Shown one piece after another: positions 10,173 to 20,167 of a stretch of DNA of 64,000 nucleotides. The translations under genes and the position numbers were made by a program. Source of the DNA: JAOAPG01 sp963791575 (GTDB lineage: Bacteria; Acidobacteriota; Terriglobia; Terriglobales; Acidobacteriaceae); the NCBI GenBank assembly GCA_963791575.1, contig CAWBSY010000012.1, positions 52,781 through 116,780 on the forward strand, read 5' to 3'. The number at the start of each line of letters is the position of its first letter. Position 1 is the stretch's first letter. The notes under the pieces are model-generated. The model saw only the letters and a list, made by a program, of their open reading frames with translations. It did not search any database and was not told the DNA's origin.

Positions 10173-11123
10173 CTAAGGGATTCGATAGATACTGGCACCC
10201 GCCGCAGCTGGCAGTGCAGCCTCGATATCTTTCAACGTAGATTTAGCCGCGCTGCTGGGTACAAACAAAATGTCATTGTCCTGCATGGCGATGTCAGTCT
10301 CTTTCGATTGCAAAATCTTTTTCAGATTGAGCGGGATCTCTTGCCGTCCCAGTGCAGTCGTTCGAATTAATTTCGCGGAAGACTTTGCCGCTGTAGGCAG
10401 AGTCCCTTGGGCCAGGGCCACGGCTTGCAGGATCGAGAGCTGCTGGTCGTGATCCATGGGAAAGCCGCCGGGGCGGGCTACGTCTCCGACCACATAGACC
10501 AGGCCGGTTCTCTCGACGAAGATCGTGTCTCCCGGCATAATCTCCGGATTGTTTGCCGGCTGCGGGGCCGCGCTGGCTGTCATCTTGATGTGCTGTGGTT
10601 CGTCAGGATGAGCAGCGTGCGTGATCGTCACGCGAGTGCCCGCCATCGGCGTCAGGCCTTGAGCGACGGAGAGATAGTCCAACAAATGATGCGAGCCGAA
10701 CGCAGGATAGATGCCGGGGCTCTTCACTTCTCCCATGACCGAGACGCCCTGAGTCGCGTATTCGGCGATGAACAATGTGACCTGCGGATCTTTCACGAAG
10801 CCGCCATCGATGTAGCGCTGACGGATGAGAGCCTGCGCCGCATCAGCTTTCATGCCCTCAACGTGCAGCGATCCAACTAAAGGTAGAGAGATATCGCCGG
10901 TATTGCTGACGCGAAGTTTTCCGCTGAGCTCAGGAGTATCGAACACACTCATCTCGAGCAGATCACCAGCGCCGATAGGGACGGTTGCGCCGCTGCCAAA
11001 GCCAGTGCCGCCGCCAAAGGTCGACATAGTAGTCGGAGCGGATGATCTTTGCGCGCCGGCGCAGATGAAGCTTGCCAGAACGAAGAAGAGCAGTACAGCT
11101 GTTTTCTCGAAGCGTGATTTCAT
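10173..11123 (-). CDS. wza: Polysaccharide export outer-membrane protein, Wza-like
   Basis: The 316-residue protein has a signal peptide (hydrophobic LLFFVLASFICAGAQ). A Poly_export domain follows (GAGDLLEMSVFDTPELS, then ISLPLVGSLHVEGM), and then SLBB-type repeats (VSVMGEVKSPGIYPAFGSH and VYVVGDVARPGGFPM). Wza oligomers form the outer-membrane exit channel for capsule or exopolysaccharide. A strict lipobox is not obvious: the only early cysteine is in FICAGAQ, which resembles one loosely. It lies directly downstream of wzc, the normal pairing. The start is the ATG at 11121-11123. Confidence 0.88.
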   Translation of the reverse strand: MKSRFEKTAVLLFFVLASFICAGAQRSSAPTTMSTFGGGTGFGSGATVPIGAGDLLEMSVFDTPELSGKLRVSNTGDISLPLVGSLHVEGMKADAAQALIRQRYIDGGFVKDPQVTLFIAEYATQGVSVMGEVKSPGIYPAFGSHHLLDYLSVAQGLTPMAGTRVTITHAAHPDEPQHIKMTASAAPQPANNPEIMPGDTIFVERTGLVYVVGDVARPGGFPMDHDQQLSILQAVALAQGTLPTAAKSSAKLIRTTALGRQEIPLNLKKILQSKETDIAMQDNDILFVPSSAAKSTLKDIEAALPAAAGASIYRIP

Positions 11124-11133
11124 TTCATTGAAC

Positions 11134-13466
11134 TCAGTGATTAAACTCAGCGTAACGGCGTTTCTGGATCAGTGATGGCCATTGCCGTTTCCGTTCCCAT
11201 TGCCATGTGCCATTTCCGTTGCCGTTTCCATTTCCATTGGCGCCGTCGTGGTGGTAGTAGTTTTGATACTCGTTGCCGTAATAGCCGTAGTATTGGCGGT
11301 AATCCACTGAGCGGAATGAGAGATCATTCACGACCACGCCCGCGATATTGGCTCGAACTTTTCTGAGCAGATCACAAGTGCGCTTCAGCGATTGGCGTCC
11401 AGTTTTTTCCGAACGCGCGATAAGAACAACGACATCGGCGATCTTGGCGCAGACGACGGCGTCAGTTACCGCGAGCACCGGAGGCGTGTCGATTACGATG
11501 TAACGAAATTCTTCGCGCCACAGTCGCACCAGAGCGGGCATGGCCTCGGAGGCTAACATCTCTGAAGGATACGGAGGCATGTGGCCGGCAGTGATTACAT
11601 GTAGCCCAGGGATTTCCTCAATCTTGATTACAGCCTTGGCAGGATCTTCGGTTCCGGCGAGGCAGGCGCTCAGGCCTCGATTCATCGGAATACCCAAGAT
11701 ATTTGTTTACGGCTGGACGGCGCATATCGGAGTCAACGAGTAGGACCTTTTGCCCGGTCTGTGCGAGTACAACCGCAAGATTGAGCGCAGTGAAACTCTT
11801 TCCCTCTTGCATCATGGCGCTGGTTACAAGAATTACTTGCGGTGGAGTTCCGGGGGAAGATAGCAAGAGGGAAGTACGCAATGCGCGAAAAGCTTCCGCG
11901 CTTCCCGAGTTGCGATGTTCCATCGTTATCGGGAGAATGAATCGCGCGGGGGATTGACTGGTCAAGCCCTGCCGTACGCTTTTACCATTTATAGAAACGG
12001 AGGGAATAATTCCGAGTGAGGGAAGCGAGCAATAAGCTTCAACATCTTCCGGAGTACGGATCGAGTTGTCGACATTCTCGGCCACAAAGGCCAGAGCCAT
12101 TCCGAACAGCAGGCCGCCCATGCATCCCAAAGCGATGTTGAGAGGAATTTTAGGCTCGACCGGCTCGATCGGTACGCTTGCCTGGTCAACGATATTGATG
12201 TTGCTGGATTTCAATCCAGCCAAAATGCCGGCCTCTTTAAGTTTCTTCAGCAATCCTTCATAAAGGTCGCGGCTGGATTCAACATCGCGCCGCAGAATCG
12301 CATACTGAATGGCGTCTTCGTTTAATTTGTAGGCTTCCTGTTTTTGGGTATTGAAGGTCGTCCTCAAGCATCTGTTCAGTCTTGAGCGCGGTCTTATATT
12401 CGGCATGAACCGTATCGCCGACCTTCTGGATTTCCTGAACGATGCTTGCATCGAGCTCGTTCAATTGAGATTGCAATTGCGCCACACGCGGATAAGACGC
12501 GCCATATTTGGCGGCGAGTTGAGCATATTGCGATCTGACTTCAGCGCGATCCTTGTAAAGAGCGCCGAGTACGCTTTCGGGAGCGATGTTGGCGATGAGT
12601 TCTGGATTCTCAGACATCGCAATGCGATACCGAGCTTCTTTCAGAATGCGATCACCTTCCGCCGCTGACACTGCTTTATTCAGCTCTTCAAGCTTGTCGG
12701 TGATGATGTTGTGAGTCTCGTCCGTTCCCAAAATTCCAGTTTTGCGTTGATAGGCAATTAGCGTTTCCTGTGCGGTTTCAGCTCGCTTTTTCAAATCATC
12801 AAGCTGTTTCGTGAGCCAGTCGGATGTTTGAATCGTCGCGCGGTATTTGGTTTGGAAGTTGTGCTCGATGTAATTGCTTGCGGTTGTATTCGCGACTTCT
12901 GCTGCGAGGTTCGGATCCTTGCTGCGGAAATGGAGTTCGATAATTTCGGTTTTTGGAATGAGCTGGACGTTTAGAGATTTATGAAACAACTCAAGAAGGT
13001 GGGCACGTTTCTGCAGGTCAAGGCCCTCGAGATCCTGTCCGGGTTGTGCGACGAAGTCACCCGCAAATGTCTTGTTGTGATGCAGTCCTAATTGCTTGAT
13101 TACAGAGGTCGCGATGGTGTCGCTCTGAACGATTTTTATTTGTGTTTCCAGCTTAGTGTTTAGATCCATTCCCATAGGCATAATTGCTTGTTCGAGTCCA
13201 AGATCATCGGAGCCTTCGAGATCAAGCAAAATGCGGGAAGATGCGTCGTAACGCTTCGGAAGCAAGAGAGAGACGATGGTGACAAGTAACACTACAGCCG
13301 CGAGACTGCCGAAGACGAGCCAGCGCCGCTTCTGAAGGACGCGCCAGAACTGCACGATCGACAGCTGATCGCTGTGAATATCAATAGGAGAGGAGAGAGC
13401 TTCAGTGAAACTGAAAGGCTCGATTTCACTCTTTTTGTTTAGGGCCACTGACGGGTGGTCGTTCAT
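11134..13466 (-). CDS. wzc: Wzc-like chain-length regulator / tyrosine autokinase (three frameshifts)
   Basis: The reading starts at the ATG at 13464-13466 and continues through three frames. Part 1 (to about 12355) is the Wzz domain with a membrane helix and a long periplasmic coiled-coil. Part 2 (to about 11700) has the second membrane helix and the kinase start, with Walker A as SAMMQEGKS and Walker A' LLVDSDMRRP. Part 3 has Walker B YIVIDTPPVL and the C-terminal tyrosine cluster YRQYYGYYGNEYQNYYHH. A Gly-Asn repeat tail follows; in the corrected frame it ends GNGNGHH with a stop at 11169-11171. BY-kinases autophosphorylate the Tyr cluster to control polymer length and export. Shifts at about 12355 and 11700 each look like one extra base. 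It overlaps tetR by ATGA. Confidence 0.85.
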
Positions 13467-14158
13467 TCGGTTGTCCTTGGATGGTGGAGGGTACTGAAAT
13501 TCATTAGCGCGACATTCTCTACTGGGTAAGCCGCAGGCGCCTTGACGTCGGGTACCAGGGCTTTGGTCCAGAAGTCCGTGTAAGTGGCGATGGCGTCATC
13601 CGTACTCGTGGATAGAGCTTCATCATGGCTCAACATGGATTTCAAGTTTTCGTGTGCAGCGACGGAGGCGGCCAGGCCGAGAGCCGCGACACCTGGCTCG
13701 AGATCCCGAATAAGCCCTTTTGCGGCACATCGCGAGAGATATTGGCGCACCGGCTCAAAGAGGGTTGCCAAATGTTTCCGCAGAACTCGCTCGGCTCCAT
13801 GCTCGACTTCGAAGAGACTTATATATAAGAGGCGAATCGTCTCAGGCTGGTGTCTCACCGTCTCAACCAGCAATGAGATGATTTCCGGCAACGCTGTTCG
13901 GGGATTCTCATCGAGTTCGAGACGCTTACGCAATTCTTTGCTGATGCGCAAGCGGCGAAGACGCGACTCAGTGGCTACCCAGAATAGTTCCTTCTTCCTG
14001 GGAAAATGGCGGAAGACTGTTACCTCACTCACTCCGGCGAGGCGAGCGATTTCAGACGTGCTGCTCCCCGTGAAGCCCTGCCGCGAGAATAGCTGTACGG
14101 CAGCCTCGATGATTCTGGCTTCGGTGGAATTTTTGGATGATTCTTTAAAGACGGGCAT
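13463..14158 (-). CDS. TetR/AcrR-family transcriptional regulator in the capsule operon
   Basis: The 231-residue protein has an N-terminal TetR helix-turn-helix: ARIIEAAVQLFSRQGF, then TSEIARLAGVSEVTVFRHF (about residues 14-60). The C-terminal half is a variable all-helical ligand domain. It is encoded 6 bases after the NusG-like gene and overlaps wzc by ATGA, so it is co-transcribed with the polysaccharide genes it may control. The ligand is unknown. ATG start at 14156-14158. Confidence 0.88.
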   Translation of the reverse strand: MPVFKESSKNSTEARIIEAAVQLFSRQGFTGSSTSEIARLAGVSEVTVFRHFPRKKELFWVATESRLRRLRISKELRKRLELDENPRTALPEIISLLVETVRHQPETIRLLYISLFEVEHGAERVLRKHLATLFEPVRQYLSRCAAKGLIRDLEPGVAALGLAASVAAHENLKSMLSHDEALSTSTDDAIATYTDFWTKALVPDVKAPAAYPVENVALMNFSTLHHPRTTE

Positions 14159-14163
14159 GTCTG

Positions 14164-14814
14164 CTAATTCTGTTTGGCTAGATCCGAGCCAAAGTTCGCT
14201 TGAGATCGAAGGGGTTCAACATCAGCGGCGTCCAATTCAACTGCGACACTCTGCTGGATTAGTTCGAGCGTGAGGACCACTCGGAAGCTATTCGCGTTTC
14301 GTAGTAGTACACCAACCAAGCCGGTGAGAGGTCCGGCGGTGATGCGGACCTTTTCTCCTATCGCGAGATGGCGGTGCGGCTCGAATTTCTGTAAGTGCAG
14401 GCCAGAACGCAGGGTTTCAATTTCGAGGTCGGAGATTTCCGAAGCTCCTGTTTTGTTTCCAACGAAGGAAAGCACTCCTGGGACTTCCAAAACTCGCACA
14501 CGTTCATTCTTCGAAACTTTTGTAAACAGATAGCCGGGGAATAAGGGAAGCTCAACGGTTGCCTTGCAGCCGTTTTTCCAGCGATGCACTGTACGATAGA
14601 GCGGCAAGAAGCAGTCGAGTTGACGCTGAACCAGTGATTCATGGACGCGCTTCTCGTGTCTCGGGGTAGTGTAGACCGCGTGCCAGTGAGCGATTTGATG
14701 ACCTGAAAAAAATGGTGTCGCCGAATTAATGGAATCAAGTATCGATGACGACCGCACGCTTTGGCCTGTTTGTGACAAGGCTTCGCCCCTCTCGCTTAGT
14801 AAGCGACTTTTCAA
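14164..14814 (-). CDS. UpxY/RfaH-like NusG-family transcription antiterminator
   Basis: The 216 residues include a NusG N-terminal domain (HWHAVYTTPRHEKRVHESL, then LFPGYLFTKV at about residues 43-105). A C-terminal KOW-type domain follows (EKVRITAGPLTGLVGVLL). Specialised NusG paralogues at the head of capsule operons load on RNA polymerase and prevent termination within the long operon. This gene is the first of the operon, matching that role. No ATG is available before the conserved domain; the frame opens with TTG at 14812-14814, so the real start is uncertain and may be hidden by an indel. I found no RfaH-type ops element (GGCGGTAG) upstream. Confidence 0.85.
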   Translation of the reverse strand: MKSRLLSERGEALSQTGQSVRSSSILDSINSATPFFSGHQIAHWHAVYTTPRHEKRVHESLVQRQLDCFLPLYRTVHRWKNGCKATVELPLFPGYLFTKVSKNERVRVLEVPGVLSFVGNKTGASEISDLEIETLRSGLHLQKFEPHRHLAIGEKVRITAGPLTGLVGVLLRNANSFRVVLTLELIQQSVAVELDAADVEPLRSQANFGSDLAKQN

Positions 14815-15357
14815 CAGTGATTGTTATTGGCTTTCCTGACCCAAATGGAAGGACCTGGAGCCGTGAGTTGCCGCCGCACTTTCTAAGAAGCTAAAAGTGT
14901 AAGTAGGCACCTACACTCGTGCGACGTGCTTTCCTATTGCAGGATCAATGCCATTTTGGGATCTCGTGCAATGTGCTTTGTTTTGTGGAGCCTGTGATCG
15001 GCGGCTTTTTTGACGAACGTCTCAGAATGAGAGAAATATCTAAGATTGATAATGATTTTGTCTTGGTCGGAACTCTGGCGAATGGAATGGTGAAGCCTTC
15101 TGAACCGGAAGTCACGATTAGATTCGGAAGTAAAGCCAAACATATTTGAACGGGAGTATCGAGGAATGAGCCTTGAAAAATGCTGTTGTTGAATCATGTC
15201 AACTACACTTTCACGGCGCAAGTCGAAAGTACTAGCTCTGCGGCTACTAGCGGACATCGTCTGGCAAGGCTAATCTCGGACATTAAAGTGCTCTAATGTA
15301 CCCGCTCGCCAATTTCAGCTTGCGAGCGATGCCTTCATCAGTGGTGGGGGAACAACA
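14815..15357. other. Divergent intergenic region, probable promoter region of the capsule operon
   Basis: About 540 bases separate the NusG-like gene (minus) from the next plus-strand gene. Short frames exist on both strands but none resembles a known protein or has a good ribosome binding site. A compact dyad GTAGG-CA-CCTAC at 14903-14914, flanked by GTGTA and TACAC half-sites, lies about 90 bases upstream of the antiterminator start and could be an operator, for example for the operon's own TetR protein. I see no confident RNA gene. Confidence 0.4.
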
Positions 15358-16014
15358 ATGAGCAGCACGGATTGGGTCACAGGAGGCAAGGTGCGATACG
15401 GATCTCGAAGGAATGTTATCAACACGATTTTGTTTGTTGGCCTAATGTCAACAACGTCGTTACTGGCACAATCCCAACACGTCATTGTGAAGGGCGCTCA
15501 TGAGCCAGAGCTGAGCATGGCTGCGGCGGGAAGGGACGTGTCGCATCTGCCGCCTGCAACCATTGCGGTAGCTTCGGAAGAGCTACCTGACGCTCCGAGT
15601 GCCAATGACCAGGAGCCAAGCAATACGACCGGCGCGCCAGATCCTGCAGTTAAGGCCAGCAAGCGATCATGGCAGGGCGCTCCGCCCGCAGCAAGAGGCG
15701 GACCGTTCGGGATCGATGGCCGGGTAGTAGATCGCAATTACTGGCTATGGACAGGCGGAATGTTCGCGGCTAGTGCTGCAAATGTTGAGGCAACTCATGA
15801 TTGCCTGGCGGCACGCACATGTTCGTGGGTTCCGAGCGCATTTACGCGCAGAAGAAATATGCTGTTAGCAGGCGGTTCCGCCGACCTTGGTGTGGCCTAT
15901 CTGTCTTATTACATGAAGAAAAAACATAGCTCTATGTGGTTCCTACCGGAAGCCCTTGTGACCGCCGTAAATGCCTACGTGTGTATTCACGATGCTCGTA
16001 GAGCCATGCAATAA
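15358..16014 (+). CDS. Hypothetical secreted/envelope protein with LPDAPSA motif
   Basis: The 218-residue protein has a hydrophobic signal-like stretch (NTILFVGLMSTTSLLAQ, about residues 22-38). A Pro/Ala-rich linker with ELPDAPSANDQEPSN follows. The C-terminal region contains two hydrophobic segments (WLWTGGMFAASAANVEA and LLAGGSADLGVAYLSYYM) and two cysteines in CLAARTC. I cannot assign a function. LPDAPS-type motifs recur in exported proteins of acidobacteria as I remember them. It diverges from the capsule operon, which makes an envelope role plausible. The start ATG at 15358 follows a G-rich GGTGGGGG string. Confidence 0.6.
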   Translation: MSSTDWVTGGKVRYGSRRNVINTILFVGLMSTTSLLAQSQHVIVKGAHEPELSMAAAGRDVSHLPPATIAVASEELPDAPSANDQEPSNTTGAPDPAVKASKRSWQGAPPAARGGPFGIDGRVVDRNYWLWTGGMFAASAANVEATHDCLAARTCSWVPSAFTRRRNMLLAGGSADLGVAYLSYYMKKKHSSMWFLPEALVTAVNAYVCIHDARRAMQ

Positions 16015-16126
16015 AAATACTAAAGAGGGCCGCAGATCAACTCAGACCTTACTCCCGCGGCCTGGGTCGCCCAGCATTCGTAGACTCAAACGACCGGGTT
16101 GTTGGTGCGAACGCGATATTGTACTA

Positions 16127-16558
16127 ATGCAGAGCCTTCGAGCGACCCTCCGGATTCAAGTAGTAGCACTTGCAGTCTTGCTTTGCCTGACCCTGGCCTT
16201 TGTCGCAATCACGACCAACGAGGGCCTTATCGCGAGACTCTTCTTTGGACTCTTTTGTTCAGTCATAGCCGGAGTTGTGCTTGCCGAGTACCGCAAAGAA
16301 AGCGCGATTGCAGAGGATCACGTGATTGCCTCCGGCACTGTGACCGAAGTCAAAGTAGGCCATCGCGGGAGGCGCAATATTAGGTATCACTTTGCGGCCC
16401 TGGATGGAGTGCAATATGGAGGAGAATCGGACTGGGGCGTCGTGAAACCTACCAGTGTTGGGGCCGATCTTCTCGTGCTATACAAACCGCTTGATCCTGC
16501 GGTCAATCAGCCATTAACAAGATTCTGGCTTTATTCGTTCCATGCATATGCTTCATAG
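16127..16558 (+). CDS. Small membrane protein with DUF3592-like soluble domain
   Basis: From the ATG at 16127 the protein has 143 residues. Two adjacent hydrophobic helices (VVALAVLLCLTLAFVAI and LIARLFFGLFCSVIAGVVLA) are followed by a small beta-rich domain (GTVTEVKVGHRGRRNIRYHF, then GADLLVLYKPLDPAVNQP). This layout resembles DUF3592-type proteins, whose role is unknown. The frame is open further upstream (from 15971), but that part overlaps the preceding gene and is polar and unlike protein. A trailing stretch 16559-16852 holds no recognisable gene. Confidence 0.55.
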   Translation: MQSLRATLRIQVVALAVLLCLTLAFVAITTNEGLIARLFFGLFCSVIAGVVLAEYRKESAIAEDHVIASGTVTEVKVGHRGRRNIRYHFAALDGVQYGGESDWGVVKPTSVGADLLVLYKPLDPAVNQPLTRFWLYSFHAYAS

Positions 16559-16852
16559 GACTCAGGGCTCGGATTATTATCGATGTCTCAACATTGACTG
16601 GGCCTGGGTCCATTTAGACCACCACGGCGTGTTGACGCTGGCTGCGAACTCAACCCGTCAACTGTGTGCTTCCTCTGACGTTTACGATCACCTGGGTCGG
16701 ATCATCTTCGATACAGATTTGGCTTCCGCAAAAGCAGATTTGGCTTGCGCAGAAATTGAGAAAGTTTCAGGCAGGAAAGCAGCGTGAAAGTTGCGGTTCA
16801 AACTTCCCAGCCTTGGAGTCAGAAGACCCCAAGACTTCTTGCGAAACCGGAA

Positions 16853-17017
16853 TTACTGAATTGAGCTGGCGACGTTGGAAAATACGGTATTGGAATGAGT
16901 GCCGATAAGCCGTATCGTTCCAACTACCAACACCAGGATCACGGCTAGCATTACAGCATATTCAGCAATGTCCTGGCCACTGTCTTCCGCCCAGATTCGC
17001 TTAATTAATGTAGCCAT
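16853..17017 (-). CDS. Flp/Fap-type pilin subunit (orphan)
   Basis: A 54-residue protein starting at the ATG at 17015-17017, preceded by a good GAGGAG ribosome site. It has the Flp layout: a short basic leader (MATLIKRIWAEDSGQD), the IAEYAVMLAVI segment where glutamate and tyrosine follow the prepilin cleavage region, and one hydrophobic helix (LVLVVGTIRLIGTHSN). Flp pilins are cleaved by TadV and assembled by the Tad machinery. No tad genes are near, so it must use a distant system or be an accessory. It lies in reverse orientation just downstream of the nuo operon. Confidence 0.75.
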   Translation of the reverse strand: MATLIKRIWAEDSGQDIAEYAVMLAVILVLVVGTIRLIGTHSNTVFSNVASSIQ

Positions 17018-17057
17018 TGTTTCTCCTCGGGAATGAGTCTTCTTGGCCAGATGAAAC

Positions 17058-17087
17058 ATCATGGACGGCTCACCCGGCTATTGTCAA
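17058..17087 (-). promoter_or_regulatory. Sigma-70-like promoter candidate for the Flp pilin gene
   Basis: On the minus strand a perfect TTGACA (17087-17082) is followed after 18 bases by CATGAT (17063-17058, four of six consensus bases). This is about 40 bases before the pilin ATG. The -35 match is exact and placement is good; the -10 is moderate. Confidence 0.45.
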
Positions 17088-17172
17088 TTGTTTAAGCGCG
17101 AAAAGAAGCAAACCGACATAACTATTGTAAGGCTGCTGCGGCCAGTTTCGACGTTTAAATGAGCGATTCTGA

Positions 17173-18651
17173 TCAATGGATCAGATCGGCTACCGACCGG
17201 GAGGCGTAATCCAGTACCCGCCCGGGAAGGACGCCTAAGTAGATGGTAGCAGCTAAACTGATGGCCAGAGCAGCACCGAGTCCAAATGGGATCGGTGGAA
17301 CCACTATTTCCTCTCTCGCTTCTCGCATATACATTACGACAATGATGCGTAAGTAGTAGTACGCGCCGACCGCACTGTTCATCACGCCAATAATGGTTAG
17401 TCCAACCAGATTAGCTTGAAGGGCAGCACTGAAAACGTAGAATTTCGCAAAAAAACCGCCCGTTATTGGAATGCCAATTAGCGATAGAAGGAAGATGGTC
17501 AGAATTGCGGCCAGCATGGGAGATCTTCGTCCCAACCCGGCATAGTCTTCAATCGTTACGTAGCGCTCACCAGCTCCACCGAAGTGACTCACCACTGCGA
17601 ACGCACCTACGTTCATTGCGGCATAGGAAGCCGTGTAGAACATGGCGGCAGGGATCCCGGGATTCGGTAATGCAGCAAACGCGACCAACAAATATCCGGC
17701 GTGAGCGATTGACGAGTAGGCCAGCAAGCGTTTCACGTTCGTCTGGACCAAGGCACCGAGGTTGCCCAAAGTCATCGATAACGCAGCCACAACCCAGATA
17801 AGCCACAGCCGCCCTGGAGCGTTGGCTTGGAACATGATCCGGAGCAGCACGGCGAACACAGCCGCTTTCGGACCCGTGGACATGAATCCTACAATGGGTG
17901 AGGGCGCGCCCTCATAAACATCAGGAGTCCATATGTGAAACGGGGCTGCCGCAACTTTAAATCCCAATCCGACAAACATGAAAGCCACGCCGACATAGGC
18001 GAGGATAGAAGGCTGTCCGGGTCGAAGAAATTCTGCTATCTCGTTGATGCTGGTGGAACCAGTTGCTCCGAACATCAACGCCACGCCATAGAGGAAAAAG
18101 GCAGTGGCGAATGATCCCAAGAGAAAATATTTAAGTGATGATTCGCTGCTGATTGCAGAGCGGCGGCGGAATCCCGCCAGGATGTAAGTCGATATCGAAG
18201 AAATCTCCAGAGCGATGAACACCAGCACCAACTCCATTGCTGATGACATCAAACTCATTCCGACAGCACCGAACAGGAGCAGGCCGTAATATTCTCCAGC
18301 GCGAATTTCTTGTACGGCCATGTACTCGAAGGAAGTCAGAACAACGACGAGAGTGATCGCCGCAACCAGAAAATGGAAGAAGACGCTGAAAGAGTCTACC
18401 TGCACCATGTTCCAGAAAGCCATTCCTGGATATTGCGCTTGATAGATGGTGGCGGCGAGAGCTGCAAGCGATCCGAGAAGAGCGATGGCTCCTAATGTCT
18501 TCTGGCTTTGCTTCTGATCTTTTCCGGTTTCAAGCAACGGGTCGAGGAGCATGATGATCATGCCGAAAATTGACAGAACGATCTCTGGCAGAATGCGAAT
18601 GTAGTCGACGGCCTGCGGAATGCTTTCCATGGTCTGGGCTGTCATGCTCAC
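17173..18651 (-). CDS. nuoN: NADH-quinone oxidoreductase subunit N
   Basis: The 492-residue, about 14-helix protein belongs to the antiporter-like Mrp family of complex I. Conserved proton-path residues are visible in ALEISSISTYILAGFRRR (helix 5 Glu region) and in GLGFKVAAAPFHIWTPDVYEGAP (helix 7 Lys region). It forms one of the three proton channels of the membrane arm. It begins with GTG at 18649-18651, overlapping the nuoM stop as GTGA; an ATG at 18643-18645 is an alternative. It is the last gene of the operon. Confidence 0.93.
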   Translation of the reverse strand: MSMTAQTMESIPQAVDYIRILPEIVLSIFGMIIMLLDPLLETGKDQKQSQKTLGAIALLGSLAALAATIYQAQYPGMAFWNMVQVDSFSVFFHFLVAAITLVVVLTSFEYMAVQEIRAGEYYGLLLFGAVGMSLMSSAMELVLVFIALEISSISTYILAGFRRRSAISSESSLKYFLLGSFATAFFLYGVALMFGATGSTSINEIAEFLRPGQPSILAYVGVAFMFVGLGFKVAAAPFHIWTPDVYEGAPSPIVGFMSTGPKAAVFAVLLRIMFQANAPGRLWLIWVVAALSMTLGNLGALVQTNVKRLLAYSSIAHAGYLLVAFAALPNPGIPAAMFYTASYAAMNVGAFAVVSHFGGAGERYVTIEDYAGLGRRSPMLAAILTIFLLSLIGIPITGGFFAKFYVFSAALQANLVGLTIIGVMNSAVGAYYYLRIIVVMYMREAREEIVVPPIPFGLGAALAISLAATIYLGVLPGRVLDYASRSVADLIH

Positions 18652-20167
18652 TGGCCGACCACCTTGCTGGCTACTTGAGAGAGTGGGGTCAAAACGTTGT
18701 GGACGGAAGCATCAATGGCGTTCAGCCATAGTAGCGGTGCAACTCCCATGACGAGCGCCATAGCAGCCGCAGGCCAAAGTGCGGCGTGTTCGCGGCCATT
18801 CAGATCAGGCAATGATAAGTTGACCTCGTGCTTTACTTTCCCGAAGAACACGCGCTGATACATCCAAAGCAGATAGCATGCGCTCCAGATCACGCCGGTG
18901 GCTGCCAGAATTCCGTATACCGGGCGCGCCTGGAAAGCTCCGCTCAGTACCAGAAATTCGCCAATGAATCCGTTCAACAAGGGCAAGCCCGACGGACGCG
19001 AAGACTATAAACAAAAAGAACGACGCATAGACCGGCATCGGAGTCGCGAGTCCTCCGAACTCAGCGATGTCGTAGGTGTGCCGTCTTTCGTAAAGAATGC
19101 CAGCCAACATGAATAGACCACCCGTAGCGACTCCGTGCGCCAGCATTATGTACGTCGCGCCATCGAGTCCTGCCGCCGTGAAACTGAAGATGCCCAGCAC
19201 CGCGAATCCCAAGTGGCTTATAGACGAGTAGGCAATCAACTTCTTCATGTTCGGCTGCACCATGGCGACGAGCGCGCCATAGATGATGCCGATAAGCGCC
19301 AGAATCATGATCCAGTTGGCGTTGTGTCGAGATTCTTCCGGAAACAGAGCCGAGATTGAATCGCAACATGCCGTAAGTTCCCATCTTCAACATCACACCT
19401 GCCAGTAGAACGGATCCGGCGGTTGGTGCCTCGACGTGCGCATCAGGAAGCCAAGTGTGGAAAGGGAAGAGCGGAACCTTTACGGCAAAGGCAATGAAGA
19501 ATCCCAGGAACAACCAAAGGGCTGCGGCGGAGAAATTCTCGACGCGGCCACTGCGGATTGCTTCCTGTATGGTCACGAAGTCGAAAGAGCCCACCTTTGC
19601 GTAAAGCCACAAGATCGCAGCCAGCATAAACATGGATGCGATCATCGTGTACAAAAAGAATTTGATGGCGGCGTAAACTTTACGCCCGTGTCCGTACATA
19701 CCGATGAGCAGTGCCATCGGGATCAGCGTGGCTTCCCAGAAGAAATAAAAGAGGAAGAGATCAAGCGAAGTGAACACGCCGATCATTGCCGTCTCGAGAA
19801 TCAGCAGCAGAATGAAAAATTCCTTCACCCGTTCGTGAATCGACTTCCAGGAAATCAGCACACATAGGGGCGTAAGGAACGTGGTCAGCACGACCAGCCA
19901 CATGGAAATGCCATCGACGGCCATGTGGTAGTGAATGTTAGGACTCGAAATCCATTGGGAATTAATTTCGAACTGAAATCCAGGGTGCGGTCGGCGGAAG
20001 TGCGCGGGCAAGTGCAGCGAAACAACGAACGTTAGCAGAGATACGACAAGCGCAAAGACGCGGATGTCGCGATCGCGCCGGGGAAAAAGCGTGAGTAACA
20101 ATCCGCCCGCGAGCGGAATAAATGTCACCAGCGTGAGAATCCAGTTGTCGAGGCTGGCCGTATTCAT
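18648..20167 (-). CDS. nuoM: NADH-quinone oxidoreductase subunit M (two frameshifts)
   Basis: About 505 residues can be followed through three frames: from the ATG at 20165-20167 to about 19350, then to about 18990, then to the stop at 18648. Family segments include LFYFFWEATLIPMALLIGMYG (helix 5 Glu), KVPLFPFHTWLPDAHVEAP (helix 7 Lys), KKLIAYSSISHLGF and PLLNGFIGEFLVL. It is a proton-channel subunit of complex I. Both breaks are one-base shifts inside highly conserved sequence, which argues for sequence errors. It overlaps nuoL by ATGA and nuoN by GTGA. Confidence 0.92.

Noticed and set aside
14919..15257. Short frames on both strands in the gap upstream of the NusG-like gene
   Set aside because: No recognisable motif, no convincing ribosome site, and overlapping frames on both strands; treated as intergenic.
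14815..15357. RfaH-type ops/JUMPstart element for the antiterminator
   Set aside because: No GGCGGTAG was seen on the relevant strand.
16542..16908. Two plus-strand frames after the DUF3592-like gene
   Set aside because: Composition is unlike protein, they overlap each other and the preceding gene, and no family signal is visible.
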